Positions 15,367-23,208 of a DNA stretch of 23,459 bases are shown here, piece after piece. Position numbers and translations under genes: made by a program. The stretch is taken from positions 1-23,459 of the forward strand of contig JADCGN010000109.1 of assembly GCA_020249005.1 (NCBI GenBank), read 5' to 3'. The stretch comes from Alphaproteobacteria bacterium. GTDB lineage: Bacteria > Pseudomonadota > Alphaproteobacteria > UBA2136 > UBA6156. Below the pieces are notes generated by a model. That model ran no database searches, was not told the origin of the DNA, and was given only the letters and a program-made list of their open reading frames with translations. The first letter of the stretch is position 1; each line of letters starts with the position of its first letter.

Positions 15367-16692
15367 TTACTTCGCGGCCATTTGGGTGGTGCTGGGCACC
15401 AGGTCGCCCATATGGGCCAGCACGGCGTAGGCGGCGGCATCCAGTTCAAACTTGCCGTCAATCACGCCGGCCTTGGCGCTGGTCAGCTCCACTTCGCTGT
15501 CCAGCAGGTCCAGCAGGCTGCGTTGGCCGAGGTCGAACTGGGCCACGTAGGCGTCACGCGTGGTGGTGGCGGCTTGCACGTAGCGGTTCAAGGGCTCCAG
15601 GCGGTTCTTGGCGGCATCCAGGCGGGCCATCGCGTCGATCACGCTCTTTTCCACCAGGCGGCGCTCTTGCTCCAGCTTGGCTTCGGCGGCACCCACCAGG
15701 GCGATGCGCTCATCACGCTGGGCCACGTCGCGGCCACCGTTGTAGAAGTTCTGGCGCCACATCAGCATGGCGGTGGCGTCGTGGTTGGGGCCATCCACGC
15801 CATCCAGGTTCCAGTTGCGGCTGATCCCGCCCTCGGCCGTGATTTTCGGGCAGAACAGGCACTTGGCTTCGGCCACTTGGGCGTTGGCGGCTTGAATGTT
15901 CTTGCGGGCGGCGGCGATCACCGGGCTGTTGGCCATGGCGCGGCCAATCGCGCCGGTGGTGTCGGCGGGCACAGCGCTGAACGGGGTGGCATCCTTGGCC
16001 AGGCCGTTGGGCATTTCGCCCACCGCTTCCAAGTAGTTGGCTTCGGCTTGGCGCAGGTCGCCGCGGGCGGCTTCCACGTTGGCCATGGCTTGGGCCAGGC
16101 GGCCTTGCACCTGCTCGATATCGGCCTGGGCGCTGCGGCCACCGGTGGCGCGGTTTTGGATCTTCGCCAGGTAGCTCTGGTGGGTTTCCACGTTGGTTTG
16201 CGCCAGGGCGATTTGCTCTTGGGCGCGCAGCACCATCAGGTAGGCTTCGGCGGCGCGTAGGGCGATTTGGTTCTTAATATCCATCACGCGGAAGGTGGCG
16301 GCGGCTTCACGGGCGGTTTCGGCGCCGATGCGGCTCTTGGTTTGAAAGCCGTCGAACAGCATCTGGCTGGCGTTCAGGCGGGCTTCGTTGCGCCACATGT
16401 CGCGGCTGCCTTGCTTACCGCTACCCGGGGTGCGGGCGGCGCGGAAGCGGGTGCTGCTGTTCTTGCTCCACTCATAACCGGTCCCGGCGGCAAAATCCAA
16501 GGTGGGCTTGTAGCCGGCACGGGCTTGCAGGATGCGCTGCCCGATGGCTTGCTGCTCGGCCCCGGCCACCAGCACCTCGGGGTGCGTGGTCACGGCCAGG
16601 TTCATGGCTTCGGTAATGCTGGCAGCATTGGCCTGCAGCGTGGTGCTGAGGGCAGTGACCGTCAACAACCCGGCAATCAGCAATTTATTCAT
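15367..16692 (-). CDS. TolC/LapE-family outer membrane channel of the type I secretion system
   Basis: Trimeric outer-membrane tunnel that docks to the LapC-type adaptor and lets the substrate leave the cell. 441 aa from ATG 16692, with AAGGAG 7 bases upstream; the longer reading starting at 16716 is rejected. Signal peptide residues 1-23 (cleavage after ANA). Two tandem outer-membrane efflux repeats follow, with helix-to-strand turns at ARAGYKPTLDF (about 57-67) and AEAKCLFCPKITAEGG (275-288). The C-terminal landmark QFDLGQRSLLDLLDSEVEL lies at about 385-403. The second turn carries a Cys pair (C278, C281), which is unusual there. It is divergent from the transporter genes it serves. Confidence 0.9.
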   Translation of the reverse strand: MNKLLIAGLLTVTALSTTLQANAASITEAMNLAVTTHPEVLVAGAEQQAIGQRILQARAGYKPTLDFAAGTGYEWSKNSSTRFRAARTPGSGKQGSRDMWRNEARLNASQMLFDGFQTKSRIGAETAREAAATFRVMDIKNQIALRAAEAYLMVLRAQEQIALAQTNVETHQSYLAKIQNRATGGRSAQADIEQVQGRLAQAMANVEAARGDLRQAEANYLEAVGEMPNGLAKDATPFSAVPADTTGAIGRAMANSPVIAAARKNIQAANAQVAEAKCLFCPKITAEGGISRNWNLDGVDGPNHDATAMLMWRQNFYNGGRDVAQRDERIALVGAAEAKLEQERRLVEKSVIDAMARLDAAKNRLEPLNRYVQAATTTRDAYVAQFDLGQRSLLDLLDSEVELTSAKAGVIDGKFELDAAAYAVLAHMGDLVPSTTQMAAK

Positions 16693-16768
16693 GGGTTCGC
16701 TCCTTTGGTTGCTCAACCATTTGGGTTTGCGGCCAGCCTGGATGTGTCAGATTGGCTAGTTGTGTATG

Positions 16769-16797
16769 CATATAGGGAGTGCCTGGAAATTGTGCAA
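16769..16797 (-). promoter_or_regulatory. Sigma-70-like promoter for tolC
   Basis: On the minus strand TTGCAC (16797-16792) and TATATG (16774-16769) are spaced by exactly 17 bases, and the -10 ends 76 bases before the tolC ATG. Both hexamers match the consensus at four or more positions. Confidence 0.5.
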
Positions 16798-16804
16798 GGG
16801 CTTC

Positions 16805-16822
16805 TGTGATAAAATTTTCACA
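16805..16822. promoter_or_regulatory. Inverted repeat TGTGA-N8-TCACA, possible operator
   Basis: Perfect 5-bp arms around TAAAATTT, beginning 8 bases upstream of the tolC -35. The arms equal the CRP half sites, but CRP/FNR sites have shorter spacing, so the binding protein is unknown. Confidence 0.4.
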
Positions 16823-17004
16823 CGCCTTATCCACAAGCAGGGCTAAAAACAGGAAATGGCTTGACTGGTGAGAAAAATGTTACACGTAGCAGCCTTCGAT
16901 TTGCTTGGTAATGCCCTGATAACGTTGCCAAGATGCCGCGGTGCATGCGGCTGAACCCACGCTGCAGCTAGGCAAAACCATACCCGGCGCCTAAGGTAGC
17001 CAGC

Positions 17005-19245
17005 ATGCGCAACCCCGCCGATCCTGCCGTTTTGCCGAATTTGGCGGCCTTGGCCGAGCAGCCGCTGGCCACCCGCGGGCTGCAGGGCAACAGCGCGGAT
17101 AGCCTGCAAGGCTGCCTGCAGTGGTTACTGAAGCATTATAAACTGAACCACAGCTTAACCAGCCTCATTGCCGGCTTACCCTTACAAAATAATCGTTTAA
17201 CCCCCGATTTGTTCGGCCGTGCCGCCACCCGCGCCGGGCTGAACAGCCGGGTGGTGACCCGCACCCTGGCCGAGCTGGACCCGGCCGTGCTGCCCGCGGT
17301 GGTGCTGCTCACCAATGGACGGGCGGCAATCTTGCAGAAAATTCAAGGAGAAGGCGCGGCAGCCGTGTATCGGCTGATTAACACCTTTACCGGCGAGCCC
17401 GAAACCATGACGGCGCCGCAGTTTGCCCAGGCGGCCGGCGGCACCTATATTTTGGTGAAGGCCACCCTGCGCACCCAGGTGGAACAGGAACTTTCCGCCC
17501 CCGCCAAACAGTGGTTCTGGGGCACCATCGCACAATTTAAACCCTTGTATTACAAAGTAGCCCTGGCGGCGTTGGTGGTGAACCTGGTGGCACTGGCTTC
17601 CCCGTTGTTCGTAATGAACATTTACGACCGCGTGGTGCCCAACCAGGCCCAAGAAACGCTGTGGGTGTTGGCCATCGGCGCAGTGATTGCCTACACCTTT
17701 GACGCCGTCTTCCGCCAACTGCGCGCCTACTTTGTGGATACCGCCGGGAAAGGCGCCGATGTGCTGCTGGCCAGCCGCATTTACAGCCAACTGCTGAACC
17801 TGAAGCTGCAGCAGCAGCCGATGAGCGCCGGAGCCATGGCCAACCAACTGCGCGACTACGACAGCCTGCGCGAGTTCTTCACCAGCAGCACCATCGTGGC
17901 GTTGGTGGACTTGCCCTTTATGTTGCTGTTTATTGCGGTGATTGGATTGTTGGGCGGGCCCTTGGCCTTGCTGCCCTTGGTGGCGGTGCCGCTGGTGCTG
18001 GCGGTATGCATGGTGCTGCAACGGGAAATGCTAGAAATTGCCCGCCACCAAGCCGCCGATGCCGATTTGAAGCACGGGCATTTGGTGGAAACCATCAATG
18101 CGCTGGAAAACATCAAGGCGATCGGCAGCGCCAGCCATGCCCAAGGGGTGTGGGAGCGGGTGACCGGCACCACCGCCCGCGGGGCGGGGAAAATTCGCTT
18201 TTTAAGCAACTTGGCGCTGAACTTTGCCTACTGGGCCGGGCAGCTGATTTACGTGCTGCTGATGATCTGGGGCACCTACCTAATTTTCAGCGGCAGCCTG
18301 ACCACCGGGGCCCTGGTGGCCTGCAGTATGCTGGTGATGCGCGCGTTGGCGCCGGTCATCCAAGTGGCGGGCCTCTATGTGCGCTGGAGCCAAACCAAAG
18401 TGGCGTTGGAAGCCCTCACCAAGTTTATGAACAGCCCCACCGAGCGCCCACCGGGCAAGAGCTTTGTGCACCACCCGGTGGTGACCGGGGCGGTGGACTT
18501 GGACCGCGTGACCTTTGCCTACCCGGGCAGCAAGCTGGTGAGCCTGCACCAGGCCACGCTGGCGATTCGGCCCGGCGAAAAGGTGGGGATTGTGGGCCGC
18601 GCCGGCAGCGGCAAGAGCACCGTGGCACGCCTGATTTTGGGGCTATACGAGCCGCAAGAAGGCCGCGTGCGGGTGGATGGGCTGGATCTGAACCAGCTGG
18701 ACCCTGCCGAGCTGCGGCAGAACATCTGTTATTTTCCGCAGAATTTGCACCTGTTCCGCGGCACGTTGCGGCAAAACCTTTTGCTGGCCAACCCCGAAGC
18801 CAGCGACGCCGACCTGATGCAAGCGCTGGAACTTTCCGGGGCCTTCCGCCTGGTGCGGCGCCACCCGCTGGGGTTGGATTTGCCGGTGGGCGAACGCGGC
18901 GAGCTGTTGAGCGGTGGCCAGCGCCAAGCGATTGGCCTGGCCCGCGCGCTGATGCACGACGGCCGGATTGTGGTGCTGGATGACCCCACCAGCGAAATGG
19001 ACGCCACCAGCGAAAACTGGGTGAAGGAGCGGCTGCGCCGTTGGTTGGCCAACCGCACGTTGGTGCTCATCACCCACCGCCCCAGCATGTTGGAACTGGT
19101 CGACCGCCTGGTGGTGATTGATGACAGCCGCATCATTGCCGACGGCCCCAAAGCCGAAGTGCTGGCCCGTCTGGGCGTGAAAACCCCCTTAAGCGTGGGC
19201 GGCGGCAGCGCTGCCGGCGGCACCAGCGAAGCCGAGGCGTTGTAA
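17005..19245 (+). CDS. lapB: LapB/LssB-type type I secretion ABC transporter
   Basis: Inner-membrane ATPase that energises export of a large adhesin or RTX-like substrate. 746 aa in three parts. Residues 25-150 are a C39-peptidase-like domain (LQGCLQWLL, AGLPLQNNRLTPDLFGRAATRAGL) that keeps a Cys (C37) but shows no His where the peptidase His is expected, so it should bind rather than cut substrate. Six membrane segments span about 183-460. The nucleotide-binding domain has Walker A GRAGSGKST at 531-539, Q-loop Q579, signature LLSGGQRQ at 634-641, Walker B IVVLDDPTS ending at 663 and H-loop H691. The residue after the Walker B Asp is D660 instead of the usual Glu. The tail is Gly/Ala/Ser-rich. 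Three bases separate it from the adaptor gene. Confidence 0.92.
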   Translation: MRNPADPAVLPNLAALAEQPLATRGLQGNSADSLQGCLQWLLKHYKLNHSLTSLIAGLPLQNNRLTPDLFGRAATRAGLNSRVVTRTLAELDPAVLPAVVLLTNGRAAILQKIQGEGAAAVYRLINTFTGEPETMTAPQFAQAAGGTYILVKATLRTQVEQELSAPAKQWFWGTIAQFKPLYYKVALAALVVNLVALASPLFVMNIYDRVVPNQAQETLWVLAIGAVIAYTFDAVFRQLRAYFVDTAGKGADVLLASRIYSQLLNLKLQQQPMSAGAMANQLRDYDSLREFFTSSTIVALVDLPFMLLFIAVIGLLGGPLALLPLVAVPLVLAVCMVLQREMLEIARHQAADADLKHGHLVETINALENIKAIGSASHAQGVWERVTGTTARGAGKIRFLSNLALNFAYWAGQLIYVLLMIWGTYLIFSGSLTTGALVACSMLVMRALAPVIQVAGLYVRWSQTKVALEALTKFMNSPTERPPGKSFVHHPVVTGAVDLDRVTFAYPGSKLVSLHQATLAIRPGEKVGIVGRAGSGKSTVARLILGLYEPQEGRVRVDGLDLNQLDPAELRQNICYFPQNLHLFRGTLRQNLLLANPEASDADLMQALELSGAFRLVRRHPLGLDLPVGERGELLSGGQRQAIGLARALMHDGRIVVLDDPTSEMDATSENWVKERLRRWLANRTLVLITHRPSMLELVDRLVVIDDSRIIADGPKAEVLARLGVKTPLSVGGGSAAGGTSEAEAL

Positions 19246-19248
19246 CCC

Positions 19249-20754
19249 ATGCGTAACTTGCTCCCGCCCAACCACACGCCGCCCAAGGGGCAACGCTTGG
19301 ACTTGCTGGATAACCCCTTGGCCCACCGCTTGGGCGTGGGGGTAAGCGGCACGGTGGGGCAGGGGCTGGCGGCCAAATTTCGCAAACTGTGGTACGACAC
19401 CTTCCTGTCCGACGCCTGGCAGGATGCCGAGTTTATGGACGATGTGCGCCAGGCCACCTTGCGCGGCGCGCACCCGGCCGCCCAGTTGCTGTTTTACGTG
19501 CTGCTGGGGTTCCTGGTGTTGTTTTTGCTGTGGGCGGCCTTTGCCCGCCTGGATGAGGTGACTCACGCGCCGGGGCAGGTGATCCCGAGCGGCAAGGTCC
19601 AGCTGGTGGGCAGCCCCGAAGGCGGCGTGGTGAAGGAGATTTTGGTGCAAAGCGGCCAGGTGGTGGAACCGGGGCAAGTGCTGGTGCGGCTGGATGACGC
19701 CCAGGCCGCCAGCGGGGTGGGCGAAAAGGTGAACCGCCGCGACTTTTTACAGGCCAACATGGCGCGGTTGCAGGCCGAAGTGGAGGGCACCGACTTGGCC
19801 TTCCCCGCCAGCCTTATCAGCAGTACCGACCCCAACACGCCGCTGTTGTTGGCCGAGGTGACCAAGTTGTTTGACAACCGTAAGTCGGAACTGGAGGCCA
19901 CCCGGGCCGTGCTGAACGAGCAGGTGGAGCAACGGCGCCAAGAACTGAACGACGCCCGCCGCACCGCCGGCAGCTTGGCCAGCGCCCTGCAGCTGGCGCA
20001 AGATGAACTGAACATGACCAAGCCGGTGTTCGAAAGTGGGGCCATCAGCAAGGCCGACTTGCTGCGCCTGGAGCGCGCGGTGGTGGATGCCCGCAAGAAT
20101 TACAACACCGCGCAAACCGCCATCCCTGCCGCCCAAGCGGCCCTGCGCGAAGCCCAAAGCAAGGTGGAAGAGGCCACCTTGAAGTACAAAAACGAGGCGC
20201 GCGACGAGCTGGGCAAGTTGACGGAAGAATTCAACCGCCTGGGCCAAGGCGTGCAGGCCGACGTGGCCAGGGTCGACCGCGCGGTGCTGAAAAGCCCGAT
20301 CCGCGCCGAGGTGAAGCAGGTGTTGGTGAACACCATCGGCCAGGCGGTGCAGCCCAACACCAACATTGTGGAGCTTGTGCCGTTGGAAGAAACCCTGCTG
20401 GTGGAAGCCCGCGTCCGCCCGCAAGACGTGGCTTTCCTGCGGCCGGGCCTGCCGGTGTTGGTGAAGATTACGGCCTATGATTTTTCCATCTACGGCGGGT
20501 TACAGGGCACGGTGGAAAGCATCAGCGCCGACAGCTTCACCGATGAAAACGCCCGCAGCGGCAACCAGCCGGAAACTTACTTCAAGGTGAACGTGCGTAC
20601 CAAACAAAACTACCTGCAGCGCTTTGGCCAAAAGCTGCCGATTAAGAGCGGGATGGTGGCGACCGCCGACATCGTGACCGGCAAAAAGACCGTGCTGCAA
20701 TATTTGCTGAAACCGCTGAACAAAGCGCGCGAACGCGCCCTGACGGAGCGTTAA
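19249..20754 (+). CDS. lapC: HlyD/LapC-family type I secretion membrane fusion protein
   Basis: Periplasmic adaptor linking the ABC transporter to the TolC-like channel. 501 aa: a cytoplasmic N-terminal stretch of about 77 residues, one membrane anchor (about 78-98), and a lipoyl half-motif QLVGSPEGGVVKEILVQSGQ (118-137). A long coiled-coil hairpin (about 165-340) follows, then a beta-barrel region with VLVNTIGQAVQPNTNIVELV given in two parts near 360-380, and a C-terminal membrane-proximal domain. The N-terminal cytoplasmic part is longer than in typical HlyD and could contact the transporter or recruit substrate. Spacings of 3 and 4 bases to its neighbours indicate a single transcript. Confidence 0.92.
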   Translation: MRNLLPPNHTPPKGQRLDLLDNPLAHRLGVGVSGTVGQGLAAKFRKLWYDTFLSDAWQDAEFMDDVRQATLRGAHPAAQLLFYVLLGFLVLFLLWAAFARLDEVTHAPGQVIPSGKVQLVGSPEGGVVKEILVQSGQVVEPGQVLVRLDDAQAASGVGEKVNRRDFLQANMARLQAEVEGTDLAFPASLISSTDPNTPLLLAEVTKLFDNRKSELEATRAVLNEQVEQRRQELNDARRTAGSLASALQLAQDELNMTKPVFESGAISKADLLRLERAVVDARKNYNTAQTAIPAAQAALREAQSKVEEATLKYKNEARDELGKLTEEFNRLGQGVQADVARVDRAVLKSPIRAEVKQVLVNTIGQAVQPNTNIVELVPLEETLLVEARVRPQDVAFLRPGLPVLVKITAYDFSIYGGLQGTVESISADSFTDENARSGNQPETYFKVNVRTKQNYLQRFGQKLPIKSGMVATADIVTGKKTVLQYLLKPLNKARERALTER

Positions 20755-20758
20755 CCCG

Positions 20759-21373
20759 ATGCGTACCCTATCCGCCGCCCTGTTGGTGGCGGTGATGTTC
20801 CCGCTCGCCGCCCATGCCGACTTGTTCGGCCGCCCCAGCGTGCGCACCACCAATATCCAGAGCATCCCAAAATGGACGGAGGTGCTGCGGCGCACCGAGG
20901 ACGAGGATCTGGTAGGAACCTGCCAAAGCGGCACCTGCCGCGGCCTGCGCAATGATTGGTGGGAACGCTTGGCCGAATGGCGTACCATGGGCCGTTACGA
21001 ACAGATGGTGCAGGTGCACCGCTGGGTGAACCGCCAACCCTACATTGAGGACATCGATAACTGGGGCCGCAGCGATTATTGGGAGACGCCGACGCAATTT
21101 CTGACCCGTAGCGGTGACTGCGAAGATTATAGCATTGCCAAATACTACACCCTGAAAGCCCTAGGTTGGCCGGAAAGTGCGCTACGCCTGGTGGTGCTGC
21201 GCGACACCGTACGGGGAATTGCCCACGCGGTGCTGGCCGTTAAGTTGGGTGATGAGCAGTACATTCTGGATAACCTCAGCAACGAGCCGTTGCCAGACCG
21301 CTTAATTACGCAGTATTCTCCCTACTATGCGATTAACGCCCAACACCGTTGGGTGTTCCTGCGCCCGGAATAG
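20759..21373 (+). CDS. lapG: LapG-type periplasmic cysteine protease (BTLCP family)
   Basis: In Pseudomonas LapG cleaves the N-terminal retention region of LapA and frees the adhesin from the surface. 204 aa with a signal peptide (residues 1-20, cleavage after AHA). The catalytic triad is visible: C121 in SGDCEDYSIAKYYTL, H156 in AHAVLAV and D171 in ILDNLSNEPLP. The DYWETPTQFL block (106-115) before the Cys and the closing YSPYYAINAQHRWVF are family features. The acidic residues beside C121 fit the calcium site described for LapG. An extra Cys pair (C55, C60) near the N-terminus could form a disulfide. Its place directly after the transporter genes and before a c-di-GMP-type receptor supports the role. 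Confidence 0.92.
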   Translation: MRTLSAALLVAVMFPLAAHADLFGRPSVRTTNIQSIPKWTEVLRRTEDEDLVGTCQSGTCRGLRNDWWERLAEWRTMGRYEQMVQVHRWVNRQPYIEDIDNWGRSDYWETPTQFLTRSGDCEDYSIAKYYTLKALGWPESALRLVVLRDTVRGIAHAVLAVKLGDEQYILDNLSNEPLPDRLITQYSPYYAINAQHRWVFLRPE

Positions 21374-21410
21374 GTCGCCATCAACGCCGTAACAAGAAAG
21401 GCCCAACGCC

Positions 21411-23102
21411 ATGCCCGCCGCCCCGAAAGCCCCGGCCAAGCCAGCCAAAAAGCCTGCCGCCAGCAAAGCCAACAGTCCTGAAACGCCGCTGGTGCAACCC
21501 GGTCTGCCCAACTTGGCGCCGCAGGCCACCGTGGCCAACTACCGGGGTGCGGTACAGGTCAAGCCCTTCATTGGTTGGTTGCTGTTGGTGCTGTTGGCGG
21601 TGCTGCTGGGCGGGCTGTTGGCCGCCCAACTGTTGGTGAGCCAGCGCTTGGGCCAATTGGTGGAAGACACCGCCACTCGCGTAGCCTTGCAAAGCCAAAA
21701 CCGCGCCAGCACGGTGGGGGCGTGGCTGAACGGATTGATCCAGGTGGCCGACACCACTGCCGAAGCCGACCTGGTGCGGCTCTGGTTGGCCGACCGCGAA
21801 GGAACGCTGAATGACCCCGCGTTGGTGGCAGCCGTACGTGCGCAAACGCCATACATCAACCAGCTGCTGAACGACTTTCAGCAACGCCGCGGCTTTGTCG
21901 GCGCTCACTTGCTGCAGCGCACTGGCCAAGTGGTGCTGAGCGCCGGGCCGTTGCCCGGTAATTTGGCGGCGGCGCAAGCGGCGTTGCAAACGGTGGTGAG
22001 CACGGGCCAGGGCGCCACGCTGCCGGTGCGGGTGACACCCGAGACCGGCCCGGTGTTGGATTTGTTGCGGCCAATCGTGGCCCAAGAAGGCAATGCGCCC
22101 ACCATGGCGCCCACCGTGGTGGGAGTGCTGTGGGCCACCGTGCCGGTGGGCGTCCAGTTGGCCGAATTGGTGGCCGCCACGCCGCTCGACCGCGTCGGCG
22201 AGCGTACTGCGTTGCTGCAAGCCGTCCCCAACGGGGAAGGTGAGCAGGCCCAGCTAATTGGCCGTACCAGTGTTGCCACCCTCACCGAAAGCCTCGCAGC
22301 CTTGCAAAATAAAGCCGCCGATGCTCGTGTCGCCAATCCCAGCGTGGTGGATGGCACGCCAGTTTTTGCCTCGATCCAGCCGATTGAGGGCACGCCCTTG
22401 GCCTTGCTGCAGGAATACCGGGCCCAGGATGCCTTGGGCTTGATGAGCCTCTATAAACCCGGACTTTACGCTGTGGTGGGCTTGTTAACGGCGGTGTTAG
22501 GGGCCCTGATGCTGGCCCTGACCCTGCACTTGATGGCGCAACGCAATACCACCCGGGTGAAGCTGCTGGGCCAGACCATGGATGCCCTGGTGCGCGTGGT
22601 GGAAGCGCGCGACCCTTACCTGGCGGGGCACCACCAAAAGGTCTCGCGCCTGGCGGTGGCGATGGGCAATGCCCTGCGCCTGGGCGTAGGCGAGCGGGCC
22701 ACGCTGTACTATGCCGCGCAGCTTTCGGCGGTGGGGCGGTTGTTAGTGCCACGCGAGATCATGGGAAAAAAGGGTCAGTACACCCCGGCGGAACGCGAGG
22801 AACTGCAGCGCCACATTACCCAGGCGATGGAAATTTTGGGCGATTTGGACTTCGACCTGCCGATCGTCCCGATCATTGCCCAAATGTACGAGCGCGTGGA
22901 TGGCAGCGGCTACCCCCGTGGGCTGCTGGGCCACCAGATGCACCGGATGGCCAAGGTGCTGGGCGCCGCCGACGCCTATGCCGCCATGACCGCCGACCGG
23001 GCCCACCGCAAGGCGCTGAGCAAGGCCGAAGCGCTGAAGCAAATGGGCCAAGGGGCCTACGACAGCGACGTACTCAATGCGCTGCGGAACGTGGCCCGGT
23101 AG
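21411..23102 (+). CDS. Membrane receptor with periplasmic sensor and degenerate HD-GYP domain (candidate LapD analogue)
   Basis: 563 aa. The N-terminus is a Lys/Pro/Ala-rich cytoplasmic tail (1-45). TM1 is at about 53-75, a periplasmic domain spans about 77-345, TM2 is at about 350-375, and the HD-GYP-type domain runs 385-563. The GYP signature (ERVDGSGYPRGL, 494-505) and the DAYAAMTADRAHR block (521-533) are kept, as are H407 and H468. The site normally reading LHDIGK is LSAVGR (438-443), so the HD pair is Ser-Ala, and HHER is MYER (492-495). Loss of these metal ligands predicts no phosphodiesterase activity. Known LapD uses degenerate GGDEF/EAL domains to sense c-di-GMP and a periplasmic domain to hold LapG. 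This protein sits next to lapG and has the same topology. The receptor role is inference; the sequence changes are direct. AAAGG lies upstream of the ATG. Confidence 0.88.
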   Translation: MPAAPKAPAKPAKKPAASKANSPETPLVQPGLPNLAPQATVANYRGAVQVKPFIGWLLLVLLAVLLGGLLAAQLLVSQRLGQLVEDTATRVALQSQNRASTVGAWLNGLIQVADTTAEADLVRLWLADREGTLNDPALVAAVRAQTPYINQLLNDFQQRRGFVGAHLLQRTGQVVLSAGPLPGNLAAAQAALQTVVSTGQGATLPVRVTPETGPVLDLLRPIVAQEGNAPTMAPTVVGVLWATVPVGVQLAELVAATPLDRVGERTALLQAVPNGEGEQAQLIGRTSVATLTESLAALQNKAADARVANPSVVDGTPVFASIQPIEGTPLALLQEYRAQDALGLMSLYKPGLYAVVGLLTAVLGALMLALTLHLMAQRNTTRVKLLGQTMDALVRVVEARDPYLAGHHQKVSRLAVAMGNALRLGVGERATLYYAAQLSAVGRLLVPREIMGKKGQYTPAEREELQRHITQAMEILGDLDFDLPIVPIIAQMYERVDGSGYPRGLLGHQMHRMAKVLGAADAYAAMTADRAHRKALSKAEALKQMGQGAYDSDVLNALRNVAR

Positions 23103-23130
23103 CCAGAATACCATACCGGGTAAGGCGATT

Positions 23131-23153
23131 GCGGCTCCTGGTGGGGGAGCCGC
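23131..23153 (+). terminator. Hairpin after the HD-GYP gene, possible terminator
   Basis: Perfect 8-bp stem GCGGCTCC/GGAGCCGC with a 7-base loop, 28 bases after the stop at 23102. There is no clean T run, so termination may be weak or Rho-assisted. Confidence 0.5.
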
Positions 23154-23168
23154 TTGGCGCAAGCCAAG
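23153..23168 (+). other. Second hairpin with GCAA tetraloop
   Basis: CTTGGC-GCAA-GCCAAG, a 6-bp perfect stem closed by a GNRA-type tetraloop, touching the preceding hairpin. It lies 41 bases before the next start codon and could be part of the 5' leader of that gene or of a bipartite terminator. Confidence 0.4.
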
Positions 23169-23208
23169 TAATTTACTAAAAGTTAAACAGAAAAAGAAAG
23201 CGAGACGG

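Larger units (their letters stand above)
16693..17004. other. Divergent control region between tolC and the ABC transporter gene
   Basis: 312 bases without a gene. It holds the tolC ribosome binding site, a good minus-strand promoter (16769-16797) and an 18-bp palindrome (16805-16822). A plus-strand TTGACT at 16862-16867 has no convincing -10. The transporter ribosome binding site (AAGGTAG) lies just before 17005. The AT-rich centre around 16800-16890 contrasts with the flanking genes. Confidence 0.6.

Noticed and set aside
16805..16822. CRP or FNR binding site
   Set aside because: The half sites match CRP, but the spacer is 8 bases instead of 6, and FNR half sites differ. Kept only as an unnamed palindrome.
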